Assembly (NCBI GenBank): GCA_905147135.1
Contig: LR990050.1
Span: forward strand, 8,988,001 to 9,052,000
Length of the DNA stretch: 64,000 nt
Direction: 5' to 3'
From: Blastobasis lacticolella
Lineage: Eukaryota; Arthropoda; Insecta; Lepidoptera; Blastobasidae
Within the stretch, counting starts at the first letter, position 1, and every line of letters starts with the position of its first letter. Shown piece after piece: positions 12,110 through 23,326 of this stretch. The notes under the pieces are model-generated. The model was not told the DNA's origin. It did not search any database and saw nothing but the letters and a program-made list of their open reading frames with translations. A program made the position numbers and the translations under genes.

Positions 12110-12290
12110 ATACAATTGAAGTGATAATGAACATACTGAAAGCCGGAGACGGAGCGGAAAGATTCTCGGCGACCGCGCGTCTCCCCAACGGGATCAATGG
12201 ACGACCTTGTAATGGTTGTAGCCGATGGATGCAAACTGCAAGGCATGGGGAGGCCTAGTCCAATGGAAGCTCCACATGTTGGCCAAAACT
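12110..12290 (+). pseudogene. Retrotransposon C-terminal fragment (RTE-like)
   Basis: A degenerate frame around 12160-12290 gives a basic, proline-containing run, then DDLVMVVADGC and a Gln/His-rich end. It resembles the very C-terminus of RTE-type reverse transcriptases, where a GRPxxRW-x-DD pattern precedes the end. Several substitutions and a frame change are needed, so the call rests on pattern rather than a clean ORF. Confidence 0.4.
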
Positions 12291-12483
12291 CTACGAGATT
12301 TGGCCTTGGTCTTGTGTTTTCGTCACAAGACGTCCATCACTAGCTGTGCACCCCAGAACCAGTACAATGTCAAATAACTGACTTACTCGTAGGTGCAAAT
12401 GGTTCAAAATGTACAATAATAACTAGACAATTGTGTTAGGCAATAGACTTGCAGGAAAATATTGATGTATTGACACCATATCT

Positions 12484-12712
12484 CGACCTGAGATATTCAG
12501 TTGGTTAACATGCCGCCGGTCTGCTACGCCCGGGTTCGATTTCCGGCCGGGTAGAAATTGAAATGATGAATTTTAATTTCTGTTACGGGTCTGGGTGTTA
12601 TAGTTATCTGTAATAAGTATGTATTTAAAAAAATATAAGTAGTTTATCAGTTTTCTTGCACCCATAACACAAGCTTTGCTTACTTTATGGCTAGATGACG
12701 CTGTGAGAATAG
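12484..12712 (+). mobile_element. tRNA-derived SINE, family A
   Basis: It has a tRNA-like head with B box GGGTTCGATTTCC followed by GGCCGGG, then a body with TTTCTGTTACGGGTCTGGGT and an AGTATGTATTTAAAA segment. It ends near CTAGATGACGCTGTG. The same order of blocks is at 29735-29962, so this is a dispersed SINE rather than a tRNA gene. Confidence 0.7.
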
Positions 12713-14486
12713 TCGATACTTTTTTATCCCTAGCACATATAATACGAGTAGAAAAGAATGTAGAGGATCGATGAAAGTCGCGATTAATGTTTTGCCATAA
12801 GTTTATGCCAACATGTGAAGTCTCCTCAACAGTGGGCATCTTGCGGCTGCACACACGATAATAACTTAACTACACTTAAGAGCATAGGTATCTATCGAAC
12901 CACCTGTTTTTAAAGGGGTACAGTTATTATGCAATGGGGTACTTGAACAGCTGCAATCAGAACAGCCTAAGAAAAAATCAGTCTACGGAAAAAGCTGGTT
13001 CGATATATATGCTCTTCAGTGTATTACATCGCTAATAAGTTGCACAAATTCACAAACATATATGGAGTATTACCACTCAACTAATAACTGTTTAGTTTCC
13101 AATAATGCTCAATATGCTCATGCTGAGGTTTTACCCGTAGATATTTTGGAATTTATGGCTGTATCATCTCGAGGAACTGAATGCAAGACCAAAATTGTGG
13201 CCGTTCCTTTATAACAACAATATAAAATATATAATAGCAAATATTTTAATAGACGAGTCTCGATATATTGAAGAACAGGAAGATGATAATAGTAATGGTG
13301 AAGAAGTATGTATTGACATGGTATAGAAGGTATGTATGTTGCAGTTGTAGGTCTGTTTTCGATTGAGCGTTGATATTTTCATTTTCATACAGACCACATA
13401 CCCGCTATGGACGGATAAATATGTTTATTTAGGTACGAAGAGGGAGATTGATGACAAAATACGGCCTGTGCCAGTTAGGCGAGAACGTGCTATATGGAAT
13501 GAATTCGAGCACCTCATGAGGCCTGGTTTCTTCATTGCGACTGCGCTAAAACCTGAGAACTAAATAAATATCTATTGCCGTTAACTATTAATTTTATTTG
13601 GAAAACCAACACTGGATACCTAACGGAAATCGAAGTTTATGTCTATGTTTTCTATCCTTTTTAAGGTACCGAAGTAAAACAAGGAACCCTTATGATTTAG
13701 CCATGTCGAACGGTCTGTCCGCGATTTATCTCAAAAGCTACTGGTACTAGAGAGCTGAAATCTGGTATATTTTAAAAATACCCTTACCCAAAGACCCCTA
13801 AACGTAAAGCGGAGGATGAAGTAATTTTTCGCGTATAGTCCATTGAGTGGGGTGTCGTGGGATAGGCCATTTCAAGTTATTTAGGATATCCAAAGAGCGA
13901 TGTTGAATTAAGTTTTCCGTTTTCCGTTTTCCTATAATGAAGTTAATAGGAAAATTATCACAGCCTACTGTACTCCTACGGTAATATGGTCTACGTTTTG
14001 ACGACGACGGCTTCAGTGCTGGATGATCTTGATATACGCCTCGGGCACAGATTTTGATCTCAGAGCCCACCAGATTATTCGAAGGCCCTCTGCAGATTGA
14101 GGAAATCGAAATGCAAGTTTGATTCCTACTACAGTGGGACTCCTGGAGGACCTTGAGGGCAAATATTGGATTCATGATGCTGCAGCCCGACCTGAAGACG
14201 TATTGGCATTGCGACAAGGAGCATTCCTGGCGAAGTCTCTGGTCTTCATTGTGTGGCTCATAAGTAATAGCCGGCCAACTTATGAAATGGATTAACAAAC
14301 ATTTCATATAAATTGCTTAGGAAAAAGGTCGAGCAACCTGCATTTGTATCTATGTAATGTGTTTACAGTCTAAAAAAAGCTTTTTCTTTACACGCATACT
14401 ATGACAGAAAACTACGGAACCCTACACTTCACGTGGCACAAAACAGGTCTCGGTCGGTTTTATTAGAAAATAATGTAGGTAGGTGA
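12713..14486. other. Unassigned DNA with small ORFs
   Basis: A short open frame at 13393-13563 follows a CATTTTCATACAG acceptor-like site and encodes about 56 residues (TTYPLWTDKYVYLGTKREID at its start). No partner exon could be joined with confidence. 13600-13790 looks like a degenerate dispersed repeat. A minus-strand ORF of 169 codons at 13798-14307 has no recognisable domain and its codon pattern does not look like that of the host genes. Confidence 0.3.
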
Positions 14487-14704
14487 GTAACTTTACACAT
14501 TCAGAAACAAAAAGCGTGAGAGCAAATCAAAGTGGAATGTATTGCTCATAGAATAAGGTCCATTTTTGTATCTCTTATATTATGTCACGTGTCGCTCCGC
14601 TTTTCAAAAATCCGTGATACAAAACGCTACAAAACTACAAAACTCTCACGTTTTTTGTTTCTGAATTTTGTAACTAAATATAGGTATGTGTAATAAGCGC
14701 ATTA
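14487..14704. mobile_element. MITE family 2 copy
   Basis: The arms are inverted: ACACATTCAGAAACAAAAAG then CGTGAGAG on the left, CTCTCACGTTTTTTGTTTCT on the right, followed by GTGTAATAAGCGCATTA. The core holds AATAAGGTCCATTTTTGTAT. Related copies are at 20540-20630 and 23063-23255. Confidence 0.65.
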
Positions 14705-15020
14705 CCTTGGATCCATGATGAACTCCGGGGAGTCAACTCCTGTATGTCTTTACCTTGGGCTACCTCAACTCACCTCAGCTTTAGCTTGACTGCCACCTTA
14801 GTGGTATATAAAAATGGGGAGCTCTATCTACACTTCAGGGCATAGTGTGAGTTTAGTGTCCATTTCTCGGTTCTATTCTCTAACAAGATATTCTCTTAAT
14901 TCGATAGTCACTAACGAGAACTTAAAACAATTGTTCATAGCGTAACCGCCAGGGGCGCTTATTTCGCCATACGAATTCTTGATGCGCTTGAATAGAATCG
15001 TCAATGTAAACTCGCACTAC
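14705..15020. other. Unassigned DNA between MITE 2 and an RTE fragment
   Basis: Contains a TATA-like GGTATATAAAAATGGGG near 14804-14820 followed by CAGGGCATAGTGTGAG. It could be remnant promoter or LTR sequence; nothing firmer can be said. Confidence 0.2.
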
Positions 15021-15024
15021 GCCA

Positions 15025-15655
15025 TCTGTAACCCTAAAATCACTGTCAAGCTCAAGTAAGGGGCTTGTGAAGTGTGTACAAGACCATCATTATGTCTGCA
15101 TGAGGCTTTATGGCTTGGAGTCTTCGCCAGTCGGCACTGACCAACCACGTAGAGCTCGTCTAGCCTAAAATGACGCGCCCCACTACTTAGTTAGTTGATT
15201 TCGATGTGTGAAAGCAAATATTAATAACGACACTTCATCTGTGTCACTTCGTCGACTGCTCCAATCGAACGACGCGAGCTCCTACGTTGGTGTCTCACCG
15301 GCAACTGAATGACCAATTACAACGGCATTTGTATATGTATTGCGTCCATATTTTAAACTTGCTTGTGTGCGTTAATGCGATAGTGGGGCGCGTCATTTTA
15401 GATTAGACGAGCTCTACCTCCGCGACATCTACCACAACGATTTGAAAGTAAATGCTGCATGCGATGATGTCCGTAACGAGTACCTACATTCGTGGCGGCT
15501 TTGTAAGAAATAACGCGGATAAGTTCGAAGAAGCTCGTGAGAGGCTCGTGAAGCGATGGGATTGACATCGCGGAGGCGAGGATGCTGAAGACCAAGCGAA
15601 GTGTAAAAGAAAGATAGTAAAACAGACTTTAGCAGGAGCAGGGGTGGACCGCTAG
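15025..15655 (+). pseudogene. RTE C-terminal fragment split by a MITE
   Basis: The blocks GTAACCCTAAAATCACTGTC and the segment up to GACCAACCACG align with 63383-63490 of the better-preserved RTE tail. After the inserted MITE (15152-15414) the alignment resumes with CTCCGCGACATCTACCACAA, then GTCCGTAACGAGTACCTACA and the terminal GACCAAGCGAAGTG. Frameshifts and stops make it non-functional. The two halves are collinear with the intact tail, so the MITE arrived after the retrotransposon. Confidence 0.75.
15152..15414. mobile_element. MITE family 3, full copy, flanked by TA
   Basis: A 263-bp element with long inverted ends: GAGCTCGTCTAGCCTAAAAT then GACGCGCCCCACTA on the left, and GAGCTCGTCTAATCTAAAAT then GACGCGCCCCACTA on the opposite strand at the right. 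It is flanked by TA at 15150-15151 and 15415-15416, as expected for Tc1/mariner-type mobilisation. There is no internal ORF. Confidence 0.85.
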
Positions 15656-15778
15656 GACAATGATGACATGGACAATAACATTATGTAATATAATAACTAG
15701 AAACTATAGCTATTGGGGTGTAACAAATAACACTTTCCCACCCAACCAATCTAGTACTTATTGAAACAACATTTTAAT

Positions 15779-18700
15779 TTATCTAGTTGCATTTTTAATT
15801 AATTCATTTATATAAGTCATTTTGTCTTCTGTTGATCTTAATGTAGTGTATACACTCCAGGTAACCTGTAAATAAAACAATCACACATAAACAATGACTA
15901 AAATTGAGAGGAGTCACACATTTCTTATTGATGAGAGAGCATTTTCCTTACATTATTGGTACAACAAACTTAGAGATTAAATACACCAAGAGTCGTAACA
16001 TAACTACCATTCTCACATATTTCTCAATTTTATGCCACTATCCTGAACCGCAGCAACTGTCCTCCTAATTACTATATTCATCACTGAAAGTTCTCAATTA
16101 ATGCCCTTCTATATTGGTGGCCGTGTGGAATCTGGTAGCGTAGCACCAACCCCTTATATTCATAGTCATAGTATTGTACAAGGCAACTAGTCTTATCGAG
16201 GCCAAATATATGGGCAGCAACGTTTTCCATTGTTACATTTATACCGTTGAGATCTCCAATCCGCTTGCCAAGCGTGGAGATTATGGCAATAACCTCCCCT
16301 TTCATGAGAGGCTCTAAGTCCTGCAGTGCTATGGGCTGTAATGATGATATTAGTATTATTATTATCCATCAGACTATACTATTTTGTTTGTGCTTAGAAC
16401 TGGGATTTTAAGCACAAGCAAGAGACCAACCATAAAATTATCACATTATTAATAAGACTAACGGTAAGAACGTCGGTAGCCGGATGGTTGAGTATCCAAC
16501 TCGTAAGCGAGAGGTACCGGGTTCGAATCACGGTGCGGCCATGTAGCAATGACTCTTTTCTGCACATTTAGGCCACTGAATGATCAAACTATGATCCAAT
16601 CTGGTCAAAAGTTGAATTCTAACCAATGCTCTTACGGTGAGGAAAAACATCATGATGAAACCTGCAAATTCAGGCAACTGAATTTGTAACCATGATCCAA
16701 TCTGGTCAGGTTCCCCTTCAGGGTTAGGCCTAGCAGGGTCACGGAGGTCAGATGGTAGTCGCCCCACTGTAATTACCTGATCGCCAAATCCTGGATTATG
16801 GTCAAGGCGGACCCGGGCCCTCATTCTTCAAGAGCACAAACGGGACATTAACGCCAAGATAATTATTAATAAGAAATCATATAAGATAGTTTAACATTAA
16901 GTAGACTTACCAACATTGGATAAAATCCTAAAGCTTTCATCTCTCTAACTTTTGATAAGTAATGGCCAGTCGGGCTATCAGACCCTCGAATCATAACATT
17001 TCTTCCTGCTATAATGAATACCATCCAGATATTATTATCAGGAGGTTTACGAAGAAGTCCAAAAGATTTTGTGTTGAAGTGATCATGTACTGGCAGTGGT
17101 GCACCATCACGATTGTTGCAAATAATTATATCTAAAAATTAAAATTATTATATAATATTAAAATGAAGGTAAATGCAAATCTAATATATAAAAATAATTT
17201 GTTCCGATTAGGGTCAGGTAGGGGTAGTGATTGAGTAGGGATGGGGTTTGGGTAGGACACCACGCAGGGCCAGGTAGTTATGGATTATAATGCTTATAAC
17301 TTTTGTAAACTGTAATAAGTACCTCCTCTTTCATGATGTGTCACTATGTGATCGCCCACCACATAGTCATTTCCACCCCTACTGTCCTCTAATAATTTAT
17401 AGACATCCAAAAACATTTTTTCTGTAATGTTATATTGTTTATTATAACTTGCGTTAGGTACATAAACGGTAAACTTTTTAGCTAATATTGCTGCCTGTTT
17501 ATTCGTAAGTCTATTTATGTTTGCTTTACAACAAAATATTTGGGCTATGTTGTGTACTGCTAATACTGCTCTGTTGTAAAGAAAACAGTTTTTTCCATAA
17601 GTTTTCTCCAGAAACTCAGGACTTAAAGCTTTATTGATTAAATCTTCGGGATATATTTCTAGGAAACCAAGATATTCCAGGCAACTTACAAAGCTTCTTC
17701 CATATTTATCTATTTCAAACTGCCTATTAGGATTCCTTAACTCACTTACAATTTTTTCAATAAAGTTTTCTTCTGTTTGAGGCTTATAGTTGAAAGTGCC
17801 ATAAGTTAGAACTAATCTTTCGAAGTCCTTCAGTCTGGCATCTGGCATAGCCTTTAAAACTCTGTCCGCAATTTTATTGAGACATTCTTCATGAACTGTC
17901 AGTGTAGATGTACCGAGTAATGCTAAATGCACATTGCACATTATAGACAGCCTTGGCACCTCATTTTGTAATACATCCAGTATTGAAAATATACTATCAT
18001 CATTTGTTATTTTCATGGAATACCTTATCACCTTCAGAAGAGCAGCTAAGGAAACTTCATGTATATCTTTTGAATTTTCTTCTATTCTATGTATGATTTT
18101 TTTAACTAAATCCATGTTTCTAATTGGAGTTTTGCTTTTGAAAAACCCCATGGATATTACAGCTAGGTCATTTACAGAGAATTGCTCAAAATTTTCATGT
18201 AAAAACAATTCTAAGTTATACACATCAAATGGTTGTTTTCTCTGTACACCAACATAGAACATTGTCTGCACAAATTGGCTCTTATTTAATTGTTTTGATT
18301 TGGCCGCAAGTCTCGTTAGAGCTTTTTTTGAAAAATCACTTATTCTACTTATGTTTAGCATAAACATTAATGAGATAAACTTTAATAGATCATCGTAAGT
18401 CCAATTTTTAATTCTTGCAAGACATTCATCATCTAAAGCAGCCCAAACTTCTATATAATTTCGTGTCCGAACAGAAACAGGACTTGGAAAACTATTCAAA
18501 GAATAAAATATTGACATTAACTCCTGATCTGAAGCCTTGTTAATATTATCTGTTAAATTATCAATAAAATGATCAAACAATTCATTGGAAATACACAACT
18601 TATGTTCATTGCAATAATCTGCTATAAGCGCAAAAGTTTCAAACAACTCTTTTGGTGGCTTTTTAGACCAATCTGTTTGCATAATAACACCAAATTGTTC

Positions 18701-18973
18701 TTTTGTGATTGGTAATTTACTAGTTACATCCAAACTTATTGAATAACCACTTTTTTCCATTATTTTATATGCAAATTGGTTTTCCTCTTCAACAAACAAT
18801 TTGACATTTTTCTTTGTTGTGGTTTGAAAGTTTTTAAAGAAAATCGGAATTACTACAGGAAGTTTGATATTTTTCGAGTGTTGTCTGTAAGCATGAACTG
18901 CTCTTATTCTTGACCACATCAACATTTTAAATCTACAACAAGATATGTTGCATTCGTTTTCAAGATAAAACAA
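15779..18973 (-). CDS. FASTKD-family mitochondrial protein with RAP domain
   Basis: Three minus-strand exons: 18973-17323 (550 codons plus one base), 17131-16911, and 15865-15779 with the stop at 15781-15779. The donor at 17322 (GTACTT), acceptor after TTTTTAG, donor GTAAGTC and acceptor TTATTTACAG keep one frame of 652 residues. The N-terminus is basic and hydrophobic (MLMWSRIRAVHAYRQHSKN follows an upstream Met), fitting a mitochondrial presequence; which Met is used is uncertain. The middle is a leucine-rich helical-repeat region with FAST-type segments such as LKDFERLVLTYGTFNY. Residues from about 551 form a RAP-type nuclease-like domain (NNRDGAPLPV, GHYLSKVREMKALGFYP, TWSVYTTL, YINELIKN). 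FASTKD proteins act in mitochondrial RNA processing and stability. Which paralogue this is cannot be decided here. Introns carry SINE-like repeats at 16115 and 16471. Confidence 0.88.
16115..16365 (+). repeat. Repeat family C copy in FASTKD intron 2
   Basis: Blocks GGCCGTGTGGAATCTGG, GCAGCAACGTTTTCCATTGT, AGCGTGGAGATTATGGCAAT then AACCTCCCCTTTC, and a terminal GTCCTGCAGTGC, in the same order as at 21305-21545. It is probably a SINE-like element; no A and B boxes were clear. Confidence 0.6.
16471..16850 (+). mobile_element. tRNA-derived SINE, family B, in FASTKD intron 2
   Basis: tRNA-like head with A box TAGCCGGATGGTTGAGT and B box GGGTTCGAATC, then CCAATGCTCTTACGGTGAGG, a duplicated CATGATCCAATCTGGTCA block and GGGTCACGGAGGTCAGATGG. 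A minus-strand copy is at 37160-37430 and a headless one at 35085-35275. Confidence 0.75.
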
Positions 18974-19269
18974 ATTTTCACAAATAATAAACTAAAAATT
19001 AAGTTGTTTTCAGGTTTTGGTTGGTGTGCAGGCCGACACTTTTTTTCAATCAAAAATTAGTTATCACAATTTAATTAATTGTTATCGATTTCAACGTTGT
19101 TTTGCTTTTGTATTTAAACCCCGTATATTAATTTTTCAATTTTCTCTTATTTTAAACTTTTAGAGGTTATTCTCTTTTTAGGTTAGTCTTACCAGGGTTG
19201 CCAGATCTGTTTTCTCATATTTCCCCAGATTCATAATTATTGATTTGATTAAATAAATAAATAGGTACG
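18974..19269. other. 5' flank of the FASTKD gene
   Basis: AT-rich sequence upstream of the minus-strand start. No TATA box or other core promoter element is convincing. It ends where MITE family 1 copy A begins. Confidence 0.3.
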
Positions 19270-19688
19270 CAATGAGGAGTTTTCCAGTAGGTATTGATAG
19301 TTGGTTTCAAAAAGCATCAATAGATGGCGCTCCTACAATTTTGGTAATCTTTTTATAATCTGTATGATGGTGGCAGTGATTTCATGCAGCCAACTAATAC
19401 TAAACTTAAAAATAAAATGTTTATTAATATAAACATAACTGTTAAAGCTTGAACGAAGTTTAAAAAGAAATAGTTATAGAAGTTGGCACTATGTTCCATT
19501 ATTATTACAACCTCTAAAATGGTTGAAAACGATTGACAAATACAATATTATCCAATACAACGTACCCAGTGTTTATATCCTGTTTGCTGAGAACCTATTT
19601 CAAGCGATTATCAATTACCAAAATTGTCGGGGCGCCATCTAGTGAGTGGTTAGGAATGCTTTAGATACCTATTGGAAAACTGCTCATA
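19270..19688 (+). mobile_element. MITE family 1, copy A
   Basis: About 420 bp with inverted ends: CAATGAGGAGTTTTCCAGTA at the left and, on the opposite strand at the right, ATGAGCAGTTTTCCAATAGG. Near each end is an AGATGGCGC motif pointing inward (19321 and 19631). It is collinear with copies B, C and D and has no coding capacity. Confidence 0.85.
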
Positions 19689-19875
19689 AACACATTATTT
19701 CTTCGTTTTTTTTTAATAAATGAAAGTTAAATTTCACTAAACAAATTTAACATTTCAATGTCTTCGTCTTCGGTTGAGTAGACGTTTTCGTGAACCGTTT
19801 TATCCATGTATTTTTATTAATTTTTGTCTATTTATATTATTCATTAGAATCACCATGTCGATTAGAGTCATAAAT

Positions 19876-20294
19876 CAATGAGCAGTTTTCCAATAGGTAT
19901 CTAAAGCATGCCTAACCACTCACTAGATGGCGCCCCGACATTTTTGGTAATTGATAATCGCTTGAAATAGGTTTTTAGCAAACAGGATATAAACACTGTG
20001 TACGTTGTATTGGATAAAATTGTATTTGTCAATAGTTTTCAACCATTTTAGAGGTTGTAATAATAACGGAACATAGTGCCAACTTCTGTAAATATTTATT
20101 TTTACATTTCGTTCAACCTTTAACAGTTATGTTTATATTAATAAACATTTTATTTTTAAGTTTAGTATTAGTTGACTGCATGAAATCACTGCCACCATCA
20201 TGCAGATTAAAAAAAGATTACCAGAATTGTAGGAGCGCCATCTATTGATGCTTTTTGTAACCAACTGACAATACCTACTGGAAAACTCCTGATT
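19876..20294 (-). mobile_element. MITE family 1, copy B (inverted to copy A)
   Basis: The same element as 19270-19688 in reverse orientation, starting CAATGAGCAGTTTTCCAATA. It is separated from copy A by about 190 bases, so the pair forms a 1-kb interrupted palindrome. Confidence 0.85.
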
Positions 20295-20384
20295 CAAATT
20301 AAGGGTTAGGTCGAATCATGATTTCGGCGTAAACTATAAGTTTCCGCGGGTATGTTTCTTTAGGAAAGGTAGGTAGAATATGAA

Positions 20385-20540
20385 GTTTCAATTAATGCTA
20401 GCGGTCTTTCTACAGCCCTGTATAAGCCCTTTGAGCTTTAAAGGGATTTCAGGGTCACAGGTGACTGCCGTGAGTTTCCGCCACTCGGCCCAAGCTTCAG
20501 AGATTCGGGACTTGACATCGGGGCCGATATCGCCGTATAT
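20385..20540 (-). pseudogene. RTE fragment, minus strand
   Basis: The minus-strand reading contains SRISEAWAEWRKLTAVTCDP then a KLKGLI block, closely matching the start of the tail at 63355 (AKLTAVTCDP, KLRGLI). It is short and directly joined to a MITE family 2 half at 20540. Confidence 0.7.
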
Positions 20541-20630
20541 GAGCAATACATTCCACTTTGAGTTGCTCTCACGCTTTTTGTTTCTGAATTCAGTCACTGA
20601 ATTTAGGAATGTGTAATAAGCGACTTAAAT
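20540..20630. mobile_element. MITE family 2, right half
   Basis: GAGCAATACATTCCACTTTG, TGCTCTCACGCTTTTTGTTT and GTGTAATAAGCG match the right half of the 23063-23255 copy. Confidence 0.65.
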
Positions 20631-21304
20631 GTTTCACAGACTTTTTTGTTCAAGGGTTTTATGGCACTGAAATCAAGTTTTTTGTTATTTTCCCTAGATC
20701 TTTTTTCCCCAAAAGATTCCCTAAAGATTCTGTCTCCCCAGTTTTTCCCCAAGAGTCAACCCCCAATCTGGCAAGCCTGAGTCTTACCCAGTGTTACCAG
20801 CAGTAGTTTCCAAAAAAGTACGACCGGGCTCTTAAAATAGTATGAAAATGGCTAAGAAGTTACGATTTACCTTATCTTCTATATTTTATCGGCCTTAGTC
20901 AATAAAAATTTTGGTGCTGGTGGTCAAAATCAACCCTTCCTTCCATTATTTTACGGTATTTAGCGGACAGGAAAGGCGAAGTGACCACCCCCTAGGCTAA
21001 ATTTAGCATTTTGTAAAAACGTACTAAATAGTGGAGCAAAGTACGCTAAAGGTATCTCTTTGTAAGGCGTCAAGCACGGACTTTCTAACAACTGCCAGGG
21101 GTCGTACCTCCCAACGCTTTTCGGCGAGCCGAACTTGGCGGGACGTCCAGTCTGTCGGAGGCATGACCACACCTCCGCATCCGAAAAGCTACTTTATTTT
21201 ATACTGAGTAAGGATTAGTATTAACTCTCTCGCTGCCTCCTAGATTAGCCTTTTGGGCGCTGCAGTGACGAGAGTCCTTTCAAATTACAGACATCCTAAT
21301 CTAG
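20631..21304. other. Unassigned DNA
   Basis: No gene is supported. 20690-20780 is rich in CCCC/TTTT tracts (CCCTAGA, TTCCCCAAAAG, TTCCCCAAGAG) resembling degenerate tandem sequence. A minus-strand ORF at 20960-21172 has no recognisable domain. Confidence 0.3.
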
Positions 21305-21545
21305 CTCCGGTCGTGGCCGGTATATATCGTGTAGTGCCCGGCAGAGTAGAGTATCACTAATGTTTTCGAGACAAAAGTCCTAGAGTCTCCGTAGGCTGGA
21401 AAATGGGCAGCAGCGTTTTCCATTGTTATATTTATTAAAAACACTGCGATATCTGCCTGTCAAGCGTGGAGATTATGGCAATAACCTCCCCTTTCGTGGG
21501 AGAGGCCCTTAGTCCTGCAGTGAACTAATATGGGCTGTGATCATA
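21305..21545 (+). repeat. Repeat family C copy
   Basis: GTGTAGTGCCCGGCAGAGTA, GGGCAGCAGCGTTTTCCATT, GCGTGGAGATTATGGCAATA and GTGGGAGAGGCCC with GTCCTGCAGTG recapitulate 16115-16365 in order. This is one of the more complete copies. Confidence 0.6.
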
Positions 21546-22452
21546 GATGAAAAATTATCTACAGAAGCAGAGAGTACATACCGAGTTTCAATTCGATACA
21601 AAATGTCACACATCTCTATAACACACACACAAATGCAAATGCAGGTACGGAACAAGGCAGCCCATTTGCAGATAAGTTATATTTTGCTACGAATTTATAC
21701 TCGTAAGGAACATAAACAAATCTGACTTGTGGGTATATTTTGCTCCGGACGATTTCGTAATTTTTTAGACTTGTCCTAAATGATAATTTAATATTGTCTT
21801 TATAATAAACGGTAAGGTGTCTAGTGAATCAAACCCACGCCTGGTACCTACCAACGTCTTTTTAATCTCTCGATCCTACATATCGTGAATCGGCAGTGCT
21901 TGCTTTTGCATAAAGGAGGGTTGTGATTTTGACCGGTATCAATGTTTATTTGTTGCCTTATAACTTCTAATCTAAGTGGGTACCTACTTACTTATCGTTA
22001 GAAGCGTTTTCATTTTCCACAGGTTGGCCTATGTGACATACATAAATATATTAAACAGGCAGCATATTCTTTATTTTCACAAAAATTTCAAATAATGATT
22101 GTGCATCAGGACAGAAGGGACTTGCATCGACTTATTATCTTGTTCCTCAAAATGTTTACAACGCAACACTTCCAATTTGCAACTCAGACATAGCCATGTC
22201 TGGTCTTTAGGAAACCTAGAAAAACAAATAAATGTAAATAAACGTAAATACGCGATTAATCCGTTAAGTTGTTTCATAAAATGTCCTAACATTAAAAATG
22301 TCATTTAGGTACAGTTTTGGTATGAAACCCTAATTTATACATATAAAATTGAGGACCGCTATTTACAAGATTTGAGTATTAAAATTTTATGCAATTAATA
22401 CTAAATCCGACCCTGTTAGCATCAAAATATTTTCGATCACCGAAATATTGCT
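21546..22452. other. Unassigned AT-rich intergenic DNA
   Basis: No exon, tRNA or repeat family was recognised. The short ORFs on both strands around 22077-22308 overlap each other and look like chance. Confidence 0.3.
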
Positions 22453-22937
22453 CAATGAGGAGTTTTCCAGTAGGTATTGATAGTTGGTTTCAAAAAGCAT
22501 CAATAGATGGCGCTCCCACAATGAGGAGTTTTCCAGTAGGTATTGATAGTTTGTTTCAAAAAGCATCAATAGATGGCGCTCCTACAATTTTGGTAATCTT
22601 CTTTAAATCTGTATGATAGTGGCAGTGATTTCATGCAGCCAAGTAATACTAAACTTGAAAATAAAGTGTTTATTAATATAAACATAACTGTTAAAGGTTG
22701 AACAAAGTGTAAAATAAATATTTTTAGAAGTTGGCACTATGTTCCATTATTATTACAACCTCTAAAATGGTTGAAAACTATTGACAAATATAATACTATC
22801 CAATACAACGTACCCAGTGTTTATATCCTGTTTGCGAAGAACCTATTTCAAGCGATTATCAATTACCAAAATGGTCGGGGCGCCATCTAGTGAGTGGTTA
22901 GGAATGCCTTAAATACCTATTGGAAAACTCCTCATTA
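22453..22937 (+). mobile_element. MITE family 1, copy C, with duplicated 5' end
   Basis: The first 66 bases (22453-22518) are repeated immediately at 22519-22584 with few changes, so the copy has two left terminal repeats and two left AGATGGCGC motifs. The right end (TGGAAAACTCCTCATT) is normal. Confidence 0.85.
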
Positions 22938-22964
22938 TGGTAATCTTTTTTAATCTGTGTGCCG

Positions 22965-23062
22965 AATCAGGAAGGCGAAGACCAGGCGAAGTGGAGAAGA
23001 TTAAGTAGGAAAGCGGACCCTGGCAGAGGCCGGGATAAGCGCTAGGACGACGACGACGTATT
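22965..23062 (+). pseudogene. RTE extreme 3' end fragment
   Basis: GAAGACCAGGCGAAGTGGAG, then AGTAGGAAAGCGGACCCTGG and CGCTAGGACGACGACGACG match 63785-63875, the last codons and tail of the RTE copy at the right edge of the window. Confidence 0.75.
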
Positions 23063-23255
23063 GCTCATACAATAAGGTCCATTTTTGTATCTCGGACTTT
23101 TGAAAAGAGGAGCGACGCGTGACTTGATATAAGTGATACAAAAATGGACCTTATTCTTTGAGCAATACATTCTACTTTGATTTGCTCTCACGCTTTTTGT
23201 TTCTGAATTCAGTCACTGAATTTAGGAATGTGTAAGGAGCGCATTAACTAGTGAT
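23063..23255. mobile_element. MITE family 2 copy with a long palindrome
   Basis: ATTGCTCATACAATAAGGTC then CATTTTTGTATC at 23070-23102 is answered by GATACAAAAATGGACCTTAT then TCTTTGAGCAAT at 23133-23167. The right arm continues to GTGTAAGGAGCGCATTA. Confidence 0.7.
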
Positions 23256-23326
23256 GGGACTCGAATCGAAAATTAATATCCGAATCATCCGGCAAAAATT
23301 CGAATCATGATTCGACCTAACCCATA

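Noticed and set aside
13798..14307. Minus-strand ORF of 169 codons
   Set aside because: No recognisable domain, no splice or promoter context, and it sits among degenerate repeats.
16471..16545. tRNA-like sequence in FASTKD intron 2
   Set aside because: The same head and body recur at 37160-37430, which marks a SINE.
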